64,000 nucleotides of DNA from Pseudomonas sp. N3-W (GCF_024970185.1 NZ_CP103965.1:53501-117500), one strand, 5' to 3'; shown: positions 28,394 through 37,481, counted from the stretch's first letter. The notes: generated from the letters alone by a model not told the origin. Numbers and translations are program-made.

Positions 28394-29920
28394 TTATCCG
28401 GCTGAACCCACTCCAGACGTCGTCCGCAACCGCCCTTCCAGCCTGCGCTTCAAACCCCTCGGCTCAATCAGCAGCGTCGAGCCACTGGCCGCATTGGCCC
28501 GACTCCACTCCTCCAGCAACTCCAGACACGAATGGTCGATGTAGCTCAGATTGTTGAGCGGCACATGTACAGTCGTGCCTGCCGGAACGGTGCCCAGTAC
28601 CTGTGTCAGTGCCGGCACTTTGAGGAACGTCGCCGCGCCTGTCAGGCGCAATTCCATTTCCCCCGCGGCGGGCAGGTCGATCAGGCTGATCTTCAGCCTT
28701 GAGGCCTTCCATGCCAGTTTCGCCAGGGTCAGGCCAAAACCGATCAGCACACCGGTCAGCAAGTCGGTGAAGACGATCGCCAAAGCGGTGGCCGCGTAGG
28801 TGAACATCGGCATCCGGCCATACCGACCCAGACCCCGGAACGCCTTGAGGTCCACCAGTTTGAAGCCGGTGTACACCAGCACGCCTGCCAGACTCGCCAC
28901 CGGAATACTTTGCAGCACGCTCGACAACAACAGGACGAAAGCCAGCAGCCACAGACCGTGGAATACCGTCGATAAACGAGTGGTGGCGCCTGCCTGGACG
29001 TTGGCCGAGCTACGCACGATCACGCCAGTCATGGGCAGCGCACCGAGCAGGCCGCAGAGCATGTTGCCCACGCCCTGGGCCGACAATTCCCGGTCGAAGT
29101 CCGAACGCTGGCCGCTGTGCATGCGGTCCACGGCGGCGGCAGACAGCAGGGTTTCGGCGCTGGCGATAAAGGCCACCGCGAAGGCGGCGATCAGCAGGGT
29201 GGGGTCAGCCAGGTTGAGCAGGTCCGCCGGTTTCAGCCAGTCGATGGCTTCTGCAAGATTCGCCGGGACCTCCACGCGTTTGACCTGCAAGGCGAGCATC
29301 AGGCTGGCGACGGTTGCCAGACCGACCCCGAGCAACGCACCGGGAATGAATCGCAAGGAATGAGGACGGAATTTTTCCCACAACCACATCACTGCAATCG
29401 TCGACAGCCCCAGCAAGCCGGCCTGCCAGCCCACGGACGGCAACGCCTGGGCGACGGCGGCGGGGAACGCGGCGAGATTATCCAGCCCGGAAGGCTTGGG
29501 CACGGCGTCGAGCATCACATGGACTTGTGACAGCACGATCAACACACCAATCCCGGCGAGCATGCCGTAGACAACGGCGGGCGCGGTCACCCGAAACCAG
29601 CAGCCCAGTTTCAGGCGTCCGGCGATCAGTTGCAGAAGCCCGGCCAGCAATAGAATCGGCCCGAGCATGGCGATGCCATGCTGGCGCACCAGTTCAAATA
29701 CCAGCACCGCCAATCCCGCTGCCGGCCCGCTGACTTGCAGTGGCGAACCGGCCAGCCAGCCTACGACCAGGCCACCGATGATCCCGGTGATCAGGCCCTT
29801 GGCCGGGGGCAAGCCAGACGCGATGGCGATGCCCATGCACAAAGGCAGGGCCACCAGAAACACAACCACGGACGCCAACAGCTCCCGTGGCAGAACAGCT
29901 TTCAGTTGTTCAGCACGCAT
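28394..29920 (-). CDS. SulP/SLC26 family anion transporter
   Basis: 508 residues with 10-12 membrane segments. The N-terminal transport core starts PRELLASVVVFLVALPLCMG and contains SLP-type SGPAAGLAVLVFELV. The C-terminal STAS domain spans about 400-500 (LTQVLGTVPAGTTVHVPLNN, then LSYIDHSCLELLEEW). The ATG at 29920 (MRAEQLK) lies 7 bases after GGGAG. It is 87 bases downstream of a beta-carbonic anhydrase gene on the same strand, which suggests bicarbonate as the substrate. Sulfate cannot be excluded. Confidence 0.88.
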   Translation of the reverse strand: MRAEQLKAVLPRELLASVVVFLVALPLCMGIAIASGLPPAKGLITGIIGGLVVGWLAGSPLQVSGPAAGLAVLVFELVRQHGIAMLGPILLLAGLLQLIAGRLKLGCWFRVTAPAVVYGMLAGIGVLIVLSQVHVMLDAVPKPSGLDNLAAFPAAVAQALPSVGWQAGLLGLSTIAVMWLWEKFRPHSLRFIPGALLGVGLATVASLMLALQVKRVEVPANLAEAIDWLKPADLLNLADPTLLIAAFAVAFIASAETLLSAAAVDRMHSGQRSDFDRELSAQGVGNMLCGLLGALPMTGVIVRSSANVQAGATTRLSTVFHGLWLLAFVLLLSSVLQSIPVASLAGVLVYTGFKLVDLKAFRGLGRYGRMPMFTYAATALAIVFTDLLTGVLIGFGLTLAKLAWKASRLKISLIDLPAAGEMELRLTGAATFLKVPALTQVLGTVPAGTTVHVPLNNLSYIDHSCLELLEEWSRANAASGSTLLIEPRGLKRRLEGRLRTTSGVGSAG

Positions 29921-30007
29921 GGTGATTCTCCCGAAGGTTTCTTCAGGCATGGCGAGGCCAGGCTGCTATTCAGCAGCCTTGGCTAAACCACACAGATTTA
30001 GGAGGCG

Positions 30008-30739
30008 TTAGAAGCGCGCTTTGGGCGTCGCCACCGGGATCGGATGGCTGCCATCGAGCGGCAGGAAGCGGCCCTGATCGGCGTCGTAGGCTTTGATTTC
30101 ACTGGTTTCGATGCTGTAGACCCAGCCATGGATAAACAGCTGACCGTTGGCCATGCGCGAGGCCACCGATGGATGCGTGCGCAAGTGCTGCAACTGGGCG
30201 ATCACGTTCTCTTCGGTGAGGATGTGCATGCTTTCGTTTTCGTCAGCGCAATGGCAGTTTTCCTGGACCATGGTTTTCGCCACTTCGGCATGCCGCAGCC
30301 AGGCTTTGACCGTGGGCATCTTTTCCAGGCTTTGCGGGTTGAGGACCGCGCGCATGGCGCCGCAATCGGAATGGCCACAAATGATGATGTGCTGCACACC
30401 CAAGGCCAGCACGGCGTATTCGATGGCGGTGGAAACGCCGCCGTTCATCTGGCCATACGGTGGGACGACGTTACCGACGTTACGGGTGACGAACAAATCA
30501 CCGGGGGCGCTTTGGGTGATCAGTTCAGGAACGATTCGTGAGTCGGCGCAGGCGATGAACATCGCCCTTGGGCTCTGGGCCGTGGCGAGTTTCTTGAAGA
30601 GTTCTTCCTGTTGCGGAAAGACCTCGTGATGAAAATGCAAAAAGCCGTCAACGATATGTTGCAGCGCTGCATCGGCGGTTTCCGCCTCGGGATGGGCTGA
30701 AGCCGACGCAGCCAACGGCTGTTTATCCTTGTCACTCAT
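30008..30739 (-). CDS. Beta-carbonic anhydrase
   Basis: 243 residues. Zinc ligands are Cys64 in CADSRIVPE (with the Asp66-Arg68 dyad), His123 and Cys126 in CGHSDCGAM. All catalytic residues are present. It interconverts CO2 and bicarbonate. It is upstream of a SulP transporter on the same strand, a pairing also seen as natural fusions in other bacteria, so the two probably work together in bicarbonate handling. No signal peptide is seen, so it is cytoplasmic. Confidence 0.93.
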   Translation of the reverse strand: MSDKDKQPLAASASAHPEAETADAALQHIVDGFLHFHHEVFPQQEELFKKLATAQSPRAMFIACADSRIVPELITQSAPGDLFVTRNVGNVVPPYGQMNGGVSTAIEYAVLALGVQHIIICGHSDCGAMRAVLNPQSLEKMPTVKAWLRHAEVAKTMVQENCHCADENESMHILTEENVIAQLQHLRTHPSVASRMANGQLFIHGWVYSIETSEIKAYDADQGRFLPLDGSHPIPVATPKARF

Positions 30740-30982
30740 GATTCATCCTCTTTGACGGACTCGGGAAATTTTCCCGCTTTATCCGATATGAAGCCAGTGG
30801 CTGGTTAAAAAACATCCAGGCCGAACACTATCGACCCATCAGTCACTCGATGAACAAGGTAGCGGCCGAAACTTAATTGAAACTGAATGAAACGCTCTAG
30901 AACGTGCGTTACAGGTCACAAAAAACGTGACTGGCCTCATATTCCAGTGCCTTTTCTCTACTCAACCATAGGCCAATTGTCC

Positions 30983-32041
30983 TCAAATCAAAGACATCTG
31001 GCGACCCGGCGGACAGAAGGCTGCGCAATCAAGGTTGAAGCCATCTCGCTGATTGAGCCCCAGGCGTTTGATCGCTTTGCTGAAGCGTTGTGCCAACAAG
31101 TCGGCAAACGGCCCTTCGCCACGCATTCTGGCACCAAATCGACTGTCGTAGAGTTCGCCGCCACGGCTCTGGCGAATCAGGCTCAGCACATGGGCTGCCC
31201 GCTGCGGGTAATGTGCGGCCAGCCATTCTTCAAACAGCGGCGCCACTTCCAGCGGCAAGCGCAACATCATGTAGGCCGCGCTCTGGGCGCCAGCGGCATG
31301 GGCCTCGGTAAGCAGGCTCTCGAGCTCGCTGTCGTTGATCATCGGAATCATCGGCGAACACAGCACCCCCACCGGGATACCGGCTTCGCGCATGACACGG
31401 ATCGCCCGCAGCCGTGCCTTGGGCGCAGCGGCTCGGGGTTCGAGGATGCGCTTGAGCTCGTCGTCCAGCGTGGTGAGGCTGATCATCACTGCTACCAACC
31501 GTTGTTCAGCGAGTTCAGCCAGCAGGTCCAGATCGCGCAGGATCAGCGAGCCCTTGGTGATAATGGTCACCGGATGGCGATAGCGCAGCAGCACTTGCAG
31601 GGTTTGCCGGGTGATTTTGTGTTCGCGCTCGATGGGCTGATAAGGATCGGTGTTTGAGCCCAGGTTGATCGGCGCACATTGGTAGCCGCGTCTGGATAAC
31701 TGCTCTTCCAGTACATCGGCGGCGTTGGTCTTGGCGATCAGTTTCGTTTCGAAATCCAGCCCCGGCGACATGTCCCAATAGGCGTGGCTGGGTCGGGCAT
31801 AGCAATAAATGCAGCCGTGCTCGCAGCCGCGATAGGGGTTGATCGAGCGATCGAAAGGCAGGTCAGGCGAATTGTTGCGGGTAATGATGGTTTTCGCCGT
31901 CTCGATGCGCACCTCGGTGCCTTGGGTAAGCGGTGCTTCCTGATACCAGCCATCGTCCTCGGCCACTGAGCGGTTCGCAGCGAAGCGGTTGTGCGGATTG
32001 GTGGCGGTGCCACGGCCACGGGGCGGCAGGGGAGTGTTCAT
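30983..32041 (-). CDS. PA0069-family radical SAM protein, SOS-controlled
   Basis: 352 residues. The [4Fe-4S] motif CEHGCIYC (Cys73, 77, 80) starts a SPASM-less radical SAM barrel resembling spore photoproduct lyase-like proteins. Conserved blocks are NLGSNTDPYQPIER and GVLCSPMIPMINDSE. The substrate is unknown. The ATG at 32041 was chosen over an in-frame ATG at 32143, because a perfect LexA box (32058-32073) lies in between and homologues begin here. PA0069 belongs to the P. aeruginosa LexA regulon, so a DNA-damage role is plausible. Confidence 0.88.
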   Translation of the reverse strand: MNTPLPPRGRGTATNPHNRFAANRSVAEDDGWYQEAPLTQGTEVRIETAKTIITRNNSPDLPFDRSINPYRGCEHGCIYCYARPSHAYWDMSPGLDFETKLIAKTNAADVLEEQLSRRGYQCAPINLGSNTDPYQPIEREHKITRQTLQVLLRYRHPVTIITKGSLILRDLDLLAELAEQRLVAVMISLTTLDDELKRILEPRAAAPKARLRAIRVMREAGIPVGVLCSPMIPMINDSELESLLTEAHAAGAQSAAYMMLRLPLEVAPLFEEWLAAHYPQRAAHVLSLIRQSRGGELYDSRFGARMRGEGPFADLLAQRFSKAIKRLGLNQRDGFNLDCAAFCPPGRQMSLI

Positions 32042-32057
32042 CGGCAAATACTCGTTG

Positions 32058-32073
32058 CTGTATGTACATACAG
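32058..32073. promoter_or_regulatory. LexA box
   Basis: CTGTATGTACATACAG is a perfect 16-base palindrome matching CTGT-N8-ACAG. It lies 17 bases before the start of the radical SAM gene. Confidence 0.9.
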
Positions 32074-32230
32074 TATCCGAGACAGGGCAAGCCGGCCAGT
32101 GCCGTTCGGCGCCTGTATTCCGGATAGTCATTCGAGGAAACATATGACGGATAGCCGTGCGACAAGTCTGCTCGGTACTATCTGTTGCACACGAAGTCTT
32201 CGTGCTTACTAATTAAATGGAATTAATTAA

Positions 32231-32536
32231 ATGTCGTTTTTTAATCAGCGCGGTATTTTTTTACAACTGTTGGCCCCGAGCATCGTTAATCCACGCGAAG
32301 CTCAAGTGTCGATGCAGCTTGCTCGTAAAGAGTCCTCGTGGGATACGGTTTATGAGGTAGAGGTCGAAGCGTTGGTGGATTCCGTCTATGTGACAGCGGT
32401 CTCCAGTGATGGCGGTCAATCGTTCAATATCAGGTCGGTCAGCAGCGATGTGGATGGCGACGGTGATATCGATGGCGATGACAAGGCCAAGTTGCTGGCA
32501 CTTGCCAAGGCTTACGCCAATATTGTCAACCCGTAA
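32231..32536 (+). CDS. Small protein with dockerin-like calcium-binding loop
   Basis: 101 residues with no signal peptide. The first 70 residues are unrecognised and carry a VEVEALVDSVYVTAVSSD strand-like stretch. Residues 73-84 read DVDGDGDIDGDD, followed by a helix (KAKLLALAKAYANIV). That is the loop-helix pattern of one type I dockerin/EF-hand-like repeat. Base composition is visibly more AT-rich than the neighbours, especially just upstream (TAATTAAATGGAATTAATTA). The ribosome site is weak. It is divergent from the radical SAM gene and ends at a good terminator. The function is unknown. Confidence 0.65.
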   Translation: MSFFNQRGIFLQLLAPSIVNPREAQVSMQLARKESSWDTVYEVEVEALVDSVYVTAVSSDGGQSFNIRSVSSDVDGDGDIDGDDKAKLLALAKAYANIVNP

Positions 32537-32546
32537 CACTCCAACT

Positions 32547-32584
32547 AACCCAACCTGCATGGGTGTTCATTCAGGTTGGGTTTT
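32547..32584 (+). terminator. Terminator of the dockerin-like gene
   Basis: The AACCCAACCTG / CAGGTTGGG stem has a 14-base loop and is followed by TTTT. It starts 11 bases after the stop codon. Confidence 0.85.
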
Positions 32585-32591
32585 AGTGCGC

Positions 32592-33896
32592 TTAGTTATG
32601 TTGCGTTAGTTGGCCAAGGTCGTCGCTTGACGTTGTTTTCATATCACTCTTGCGTAACTTTGACACGTCAGAGGAATCGACTGTCGAGCCTTTATTTCCC
32701 CAGCTTGTGCGGATGAAGTTCACCACGTCAGCCACTTCCTGATCCGACAAGCGCCATGCAAAACCAGGCATGGTGAAGGTCGAAGGGGCAGTGTGAGTCG
32801 CAGGCAGGGTGCCGCCCTTGAGTACGATGTGAATCAGTGACGTCGGGTCCTCAGATTGCAACACCGGGTTGCCCGCCAGCGCCGGGAACACCCGTGTGTA
32901 CCCATGGCCATCCGTGCGATGGCAGGCCGCACAGTTGTCGATATACACCGACGCACCGGTCTTGCTGTCATCACCTTTCCATAACGCCTGGGCGACCTGT
33001 TTGTCGTACGGGTGCGGCTGGTCATTGGGGTCATTGGCCGGCAGCGACTTGAGATAACGGGCAATGGCCGTCAGGTCGGCGTCGGTCATGTACTGCATGC
33101 TGTGGGTCACCACATCGCTCATGCCGCCGAACACTGCACTGTGGTCACTGCGACCGGTCTTGAGGAATTGCACCAGTTGCGCTTCGTTCCAGCTGCCAAG
33201 GCCGTCCTTGTGGTCACCCCGCAGACTTTTTGCAATCCAGCCTTCGAGTGGTGCGCTGCCTGACAGGAAAGCGCTGCCCTCACCGGCATTCAAGGCTTTT
33301 TCCTGCATGGTCAGGGCGCGCGGCGTATGGCAGGCGCCGCAATGGCCCAGGCCTTCCACCAGATACGCCCCACGGCTGACCACGGCGTCTGCGTCAGGCG
33401 CTGCCTGGTAATCCGCCACCGCTGGCGCGAACATCCAGCGCCAACCGGCGAGCGGCCAGCGCATGCTCAATGGCCAGGGAATATCGCTGGCCTTGTTGTC
33501 CTGAGCGACCGGCGCCACCCCGTGCATGAAATAGGCGTACAAGGCCTTCATGTCGGGTTCGGTGACGCTGGCATAAGACGGGTACGGCATCGCCGGGTAC
33601 AGGGTGCTGCCGTTTTTGGCGACGCCATGGCGCACAGCTTTGTCGAAGTCCTCGAAGCTGTAGTCGCCCAGCCCGGTTTTGTCCGGCGTGATGTTGGTGG
33701 AGTAGATCGTGCCGATGGGTGTTTCCATCGGCAGGCCACCGGCAAACGGCTTGCCGTCCTTGGCCGTGTGGCAAGCCACGCAGTCGCCGGCGCGGGCCAG
33801 GTATTCGCCTTGCTTGATCAGGTTTTGATCAACTTCTGCAGCGTTGATCGAGGTGCTGCCCAGCAGCGCGAAGGTCGCGATAACAAGTGCTTTCAT
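32592..33896 (-). CDS. Gluconate 2-dehydrogenase, trihaem cytochrome c subunit
   Basis: 434 residues. A signal peptide (to INAA, about 20) precedes three haem sites: CVACH (39-43), CGACH (186-190) and CAACH (322-326). Trihaem subunits of this size anchor membrane-bound GMC dehydrogenases and pass electrons to ubiquinone. It is the last gene of a three-gene operon after the small and FAD subunits, 12 bases behind the latter. Confidence 0.9.
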   Translation of the reverse strand: MKALVIATFALLGSTSINAAEVDQNLIKQGEYLARAGDCVACHTAKDGKPFAGGLPMETPIGTIYSTNITPDKTGLGDYSFEDFDKAVRHGVAKNGSTLYPAMPYPSYASVTEPDMKALYAYFMHGVAPVAQDNKASDIPWPLSMRWPLAGWRWMFAPAVADYQAAPDADAVVSRGAYLVEGLGHCGACHTPRALTMQEKALNAGEGSAFLSGSAPLEGWIAKSLRGDHKDGLGSWNEAQLVQFLKTGRSDHSAVFGGMSDVVTHSMQYMTDADLTAIARYLKSLPANDPNDQPHPYDKQVAQALWKGDDSKTGASVYIDNCAACHRTDGHGYTRVFPALAGNPVLQSEDPTSLIHIVLKGGTLPATHTAPSTFTMPGFAWRLSDQEVADVVNFIRTSWGNKGSTVDSSDVSKLRKSDMKTTSSDDLGQLTQHN

Positions 33897-33908
33897 GGTT
33901 ATCGCTCC

Positions 33909-35693
33909 TTATGCCTGAACCAGCGGGCCGGGGTTTTTCAGGTATTGCTCGCGGATCGCCCGGGCGGACCAATAGGTCAGCGCGGCAACCAGGCCAGTCG
34001 GGTTGTAGCCCAGACCCTGTGGAAATGCGGACGCGCCAGGGACGAATACGTTATGCACGTCCCAGCTTTGCAAGTAACGGTTCAGGGCGCTGGTCTTCGG
34101 GTCGGTGCCCATGATCGCGCCGCCGTTGAGGTGGGTGGTCTGGTAGGCGGCGGTGTTGAAGTGTTCGCCGACCTTCTTGCCAATCACGGCGATGGCTTTG
34201 GGGCCCATCGCCTCGGCGATCTTGCCCATTTTCTCGACCATGAAGCGGTTCATCTTGATGTCGTTTTCCTGCCAGTCGAACGTCATGCGCAGCAGCGGCA
34301 AGCCATAAGCGTCGCGGTATACCGGGTCCAGATCGAGGTAGTTGCCACGGTAGGACTGATGCGCCCCGTGGGCATCCATCGACACTTGGTGGGTGTAATA
34401 GTCGGCAGTGGCGCGTTTCCAGTCGCTGCCCCAGGCCGGGGTGCCCGGCGGGTTGGACGTTCCGGCAATCGGGCGGCTGCCGGCCTGGTTGACCCACATC
34501 GGCGAGCCGCCGACGAAGCCATGCGGCCCGTGGTCGAAGTTGTCGGCATTGAAGTCATCCAGCGCCACGCCATTGCCGCCAGCGCCGATGAAGTTGTTGG
34601 TGTGGGTGTCCTTGTCGAAGAACGCCTTGATCGTCGCCATGTTCTGGTAGGCGAAGTTCTTGCCCACCACACCTTCGCCACTGATCGGGTCATACGGTTT
34701 GCCGATGCCGGACAGCAGCATCAACCGCACGTTGTGAAACTGGAAAGCACCGAGGATCACCAGATCCGCGGGCTGCTCGATTTCCCGGCCCTGGCCGTCG
34801 ATGTAGGTCACGCCAGTGGCTTTGGTCTTGGTGCTGTCGAGATTGACCCGCAACACATGGGAATTGGCGCGCAACTCGAAATTCGGCAGTGGTTTGAGCG
34901 CGGGCAGAATATTTACGTTAGGCGATGCCTTGGAGTACATGTAGCAGACATAACCACTGCAAAAGCCGCAGAAGTTGCACGGGCCCATCTGCGCGCCGTA
35001 CGGATTGGTGTAGGGCCCCGAAGTGTTGGCCGACGGCAGGTTGTAGGGTTTGTAACCCACGGCTGTAGCTGCTTTCTGAAACAGCTGTGCGGAAACAGTG
35101 TTCTTCTGCGACTCCAACGGGAAAGGGTTGGAGCGATCCGGTGCATAGGGGTTGCCGCCCTTGCCTTCACCGACCAGTTGCCCGTTCACCGTCCAGGCCT
35201 GACCCGAGGTGCCGAACACTTTCTCGGCGTAATCGAAAAACGGTTCCAGCTCTTCGTAACTGACGCCGAAGTCCTGGATGGTCATGTCCTTGGGTATAAA
35301 GCTTTTGCCGTAGCGTTCTTCGTAGTGGCTGCGCATGCGCAACTCGATCGGATCGACCCGAAAGTGCACGCCGGACCAGTGCAGACCCGCGCCGCCTACG
35401 CCATTGCCGGGCAGAAAGGCGCCGAGCTGGCGGTTTGGCAGGGCGATGTCATTCACGCTGTGGCGAATGGTGACCGTCTCTTTGGAGATGTCCTGAAAGA
35501 GTTTTTTCCGCACGCTGTAGGTGAGTTCGTCGATCACCTGGGGATAGTTGCCGTCCGGATAAGTGTCCTGCATTGGCCCGCGCTCCAGCGCCAGCACGTT
35601 CAGGCCCGCTTCTGTCAGCTCTTTGGCCATGATCGCGCCCGTCCAGCCAAATCCGACGATGACCGCATCGACCTTCTTCATTACCGTTGCCAT
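33909..35693 (-). CDS. Gluconate 2-dehydrogenase, FAD (GMC) subunit
   Basis: 594 residues of the GMC oxidoreductase family. The FAD-binding Rossmann motif is VIVGFGWTGA (around 11-20), then LALERG. Later blocks include GAGLHWSGVHFR, CNFCGFCSGYVC (a Cys-rich insert typical of this subclass) and the C-terminal catalytic region THLNGGAIMGTDP. Together with the neighbouring cytochrome and TAT subunit it should oxidise gluconate to 2-ketogluconate in the periplasm. Related sugar acids or alcohols remain possible. The start at 35693 lies 2 bases after the preceding gene. Confidence 0.9.
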   Translation of the reverse strand: MATVMKKVDAVIVGFGWTGAIMAKELTEAGLNVLALERGPMQDTYPDGNYPQVIDELTYSVRKKLFQDISKETVTIRHSVNDIALPNRQLGAFLPGNGVGGAGLHWSGVHFRVDPIELRMRSHYEERYGKSFIPKDMTIQDFGVSYEELEPFFDYAEKVFGTSGQAWTVNGQLVGEGKGGNPYAPDRSNPFPLESQKNTVSAQLFQKAATAVGYKPYNLPSANTSGPYTNPYGAQMGPCNFCGFCSGYVCYMYSKASPNVNILPALKPLPNFELRANSHVLRVNLDSTKTKATGVTYIDGQGREIEQPADLVILGAFQFHNVRLMLLSGIGKPYDPISGEGVVGKNFAYQNMATIKAFFDKDTHTNNFIGAGGNGVALDDFNADNFDHGPHGFVGGSPMWVNQAGSRPIAGTSNPPGTPAWGSDWKRATADYYTHQVSMDAHGAHQSYRGNYLDLDPVYRDAYGLPLLRMTFDWQENDIKMNRFMVEKMGKIAEAMGPKAIAVIGKKVGEHFNTAAYQTTHLNGGAIMGTDPKTSALNRYLQSWDVHNVFVPGASAFPQGLGYNPTGLVAALTYWSARAIREQYLKNPGPLVQA

Positions 35694-35695
35694 GC

Positions 35696-36436
35696 TCAAG
35701 CCCTCTCGCCGCGAATCGACACTGCCGGGAAGGGGTATTGCTCGTTGCGTTCCACCCAATCCATGAAATCGGCGCGAGCGCCGGGGAAGCCGATCATGGT
35801 CCAGCCGACCAGACCTTTATTGCCACCGTGGATCGGGTCGCAGAAGAACCCCTCCTTGGTGTTTTGCAGCAACAGATTGAAGAAGATCGTCGCCGGAACG
35901 CTGTCGAATTGCGGTTTTCCGGCTTCGAGCTGCTTGAGCAAATCGTCTCGGGTAGCGCTGTCTTGCTCAGCAAATACTTTCCCGTTGATAGTCTTCGACC
36001 AGGCATCCGTGGCGGCAATGCCCAGGCGATAAATCTCTTTGGGCACGAGTTTGCTCTGCCAGCCCATCTCCGGCGGGGCGTCCGCGTTGAATGGGCCTTG
36101 CATGAACCACAAAGCGCCAGCGGCGTACGGGGTGTTCATCTGGCGGTCGATGTATTCCGGCACGCCGGCTTCCAGGGCGCCGGGGCCCTGGGCATCGTTC
36201 GGAATCAATTGCCCGACGGCAGCCTTGATGAACGTCCACTCTTCGGCGGTGAAGTAGCTCGGCTCGTAGGCGCTGGTGCTGACGGGGGATTTATCGGCGC
36301 GAGCCGGTGCGGGCTCCTGCGCGGCAAGCAGAACGGTGCTGCCCAGCGAGGTGCTGGCGACGGTGACCACCGGGATCAAGGTCAGGGATTTGCGTAAAAA
36401 CTCACGCCGCGGGTTGTCTCGATCTTGATCAGACAT
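35696..36436 (-). CDS. Gluconate 2-dehydrogenase subunit 3 (gamma)
   Basis: 246 residues. The twin-arginine signal RREFLRKS (10-17) plus a hydrophobic stretch suggests Tat export, probably carrying the folded flavoprotein with it, as described for this complex. The gluconate 2-dehydrogenase subunit 3 domain includes YFTAEEWTFIKAAVGQLIPN and VPEYIDRQM. It is the first gene of the operon. The ATG at 36436 fits the signal-peptide start. Confidence 0.9.
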   Translation of the reverse strand: MSDQDRDNPRREFLRKSLTLIPVVTVASTSLGSTVLLAAQEPAPARADKSPVSTSAYEPSYFTAEEWTFIKAAVGQLIPNDAQGPGALEAGVPEYIDRQMNTPYAAGALWFMQGPFNADAPPEMGWQSKLVPKEIYRLGIAATDAWSKTINGKVFAEQDSATRDDLLKQLEAGKPQFDSVPATIFFNLLLQNTKEGFFCDPIHGGNKGLVGWTMIGFPGARADFMDWVERNEQYPFPAVSIRGERA

Positions 36437-36738
36437 GGGGTGCACCTCATCAGGCATTGACGGTTTTTAGCCGTTTCAGTGAACGGCTTTTCGTTTTGGT
36501 AGCGATGCGAGGGTTGAACGACCGGATGAAGTCGAGCGCATCTGCAAACTTTGGTAACAAATGGTAGCAGGCTAAGGATCAAGATGAACCGATTCAGCGC
36601 AAAAACGTCGGCTTTTACGACGAAAGAAGGGCTACAGCCGACGGATTCACAATTCTTTGACAATCACCTCACAGGCCTTTGACTGCGCCAGGGAGATACT
36701 TGGCTTCATACATTGGTTTATTCAACGGTTGCCCGAGC
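36437..36738. other. Intergenic region, no gene seen
   Basis: 302 bases between the divergent gluconate dehydrogenase operon and the TpbA-like gene. It contains a hairpin AGCCGTT / AACGGCT followed by TTTT (about 36468-36491), which could attenuate on the plus strand. Promoters cannot be placed with confidence. Confidence 0.4.
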
Positions 36739-37383
36739 ATGTTCCGACTTCGTCTTTTGCCAGCGTTATGCTTTTCGCTGGTGGCACTTTTCAACTTTTC
36801 GCAGGTATCGGCAGACGATACGCCGTCGGTCCGTCCTGCTGAATGGGCTCAACCTGTGGACTCGAAGTACAATCTTTATCAAATGTCCCCGACCCTTTAT
36901 CGCAGCGCCTTGCCTGACAGCAAAGCGGTGCCTTTGCTGGAAAGCCTCAAGGTCGGCACGGTCATCACGTTTCTGCCTGAGTCGGACGCGAACTGGTTAA
37001 CCGCGCCAGGCATCAACCAGGTGCAACTGCCTTATCGCACCAATCATGTCGATGACGCTGACGTCATCAAGGCGCTTCGTGCTATTCAAACCGCCGAAGC
37101 TCAGGGCCCGGTGTTGATGCATTGCAAGCACGGTTCCGACCGTACCGGCTTGATGTCCGCCATGTATCGAGTCGTTGTGCAGGGCTGGAGCAAGGAAGAT
37201 GCGCTGAACGAAATGACCCAGGGCGGTTTTGGCGACAGCACCCACTTCAAGGACGGCGTTCGCTACATGATGCAAGCGGATGTCGACAAACTTCGTACCG
37301 CATTAGCCAATGGCGATTGCAGCACCAGCCCGTTTGCGATGTGTTCGATGAAAAGTTGGCTCAAGTCGGCCAACGTTCAGTAA
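36739..37383 (+). CDS. TpbA-like periplasmic dual-specificity phosphatase
   Basis: 214 residues. A signal peptide (to VSA, about 25) precedes a cysteine phosphatase domain with HCKHGSDRTG (128-137): catalytic Cys129 and Arg135 of CX5R. The flanking sequence (NLYQMSPTLYRSALP, VVQGWSKEDALNEMTQGGFGD) closely follows P. aeruginosa TpbA. TpbA dephosphorylates the diguanylate cyclase TpbB/YfiN and so lowers c-di-GMP. No yfiRNB genes are nearby in this window, so that partner is an inference. The ATG at 36739 gives the expected signal peptide. Confidence 0.88.
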   Translation: MFRLRLLPALCFSLVALFNFSQVSADDTPSVRPAEWAQPVDSKYNLYQMSPTLYRSALPDSKAVPLLESLKVGTVITFLPESDANWLTAPGINQVQLPYRTNHVDDADVIKALRAIQTAEAQGPVLMHCKHGSDRTGLMSAMYRVVVQGWSKEDALNEMTQGGFGDSTHFKDGVRYMMQADVDKLRTALANGDCSTSPFAMCSMKSWLKSANVQ

Positions 37384-37481
37384 GGAGCGCTGTTGCAAGA
37401 AGATTCGCAGCCAGAGGGCGTTGCGCAGGTCGATATAGACACCGCCTTCCACACCCTTGAAACGTGGAAGGCGGTGTTCAG

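Noticed and set aside
30759..30775. Palindrome CGGGAAATTTTCCCG near the carbonic anhydrase start
   Set aside because: It is short and imperfect, lying between the start codon and the likely promoter. There is no basis to call it an operator or terminator.
33327..36032. A 901-codon open frame on the plus strand opposite the gluconate dehydrogenase genes
   Set aside because: It is antisense to two well-supported genes with haem and FAD motifs. Long open antisense frames are common in GC-rich Pseudomonas DNA, and its translation shows no recognisable domain.
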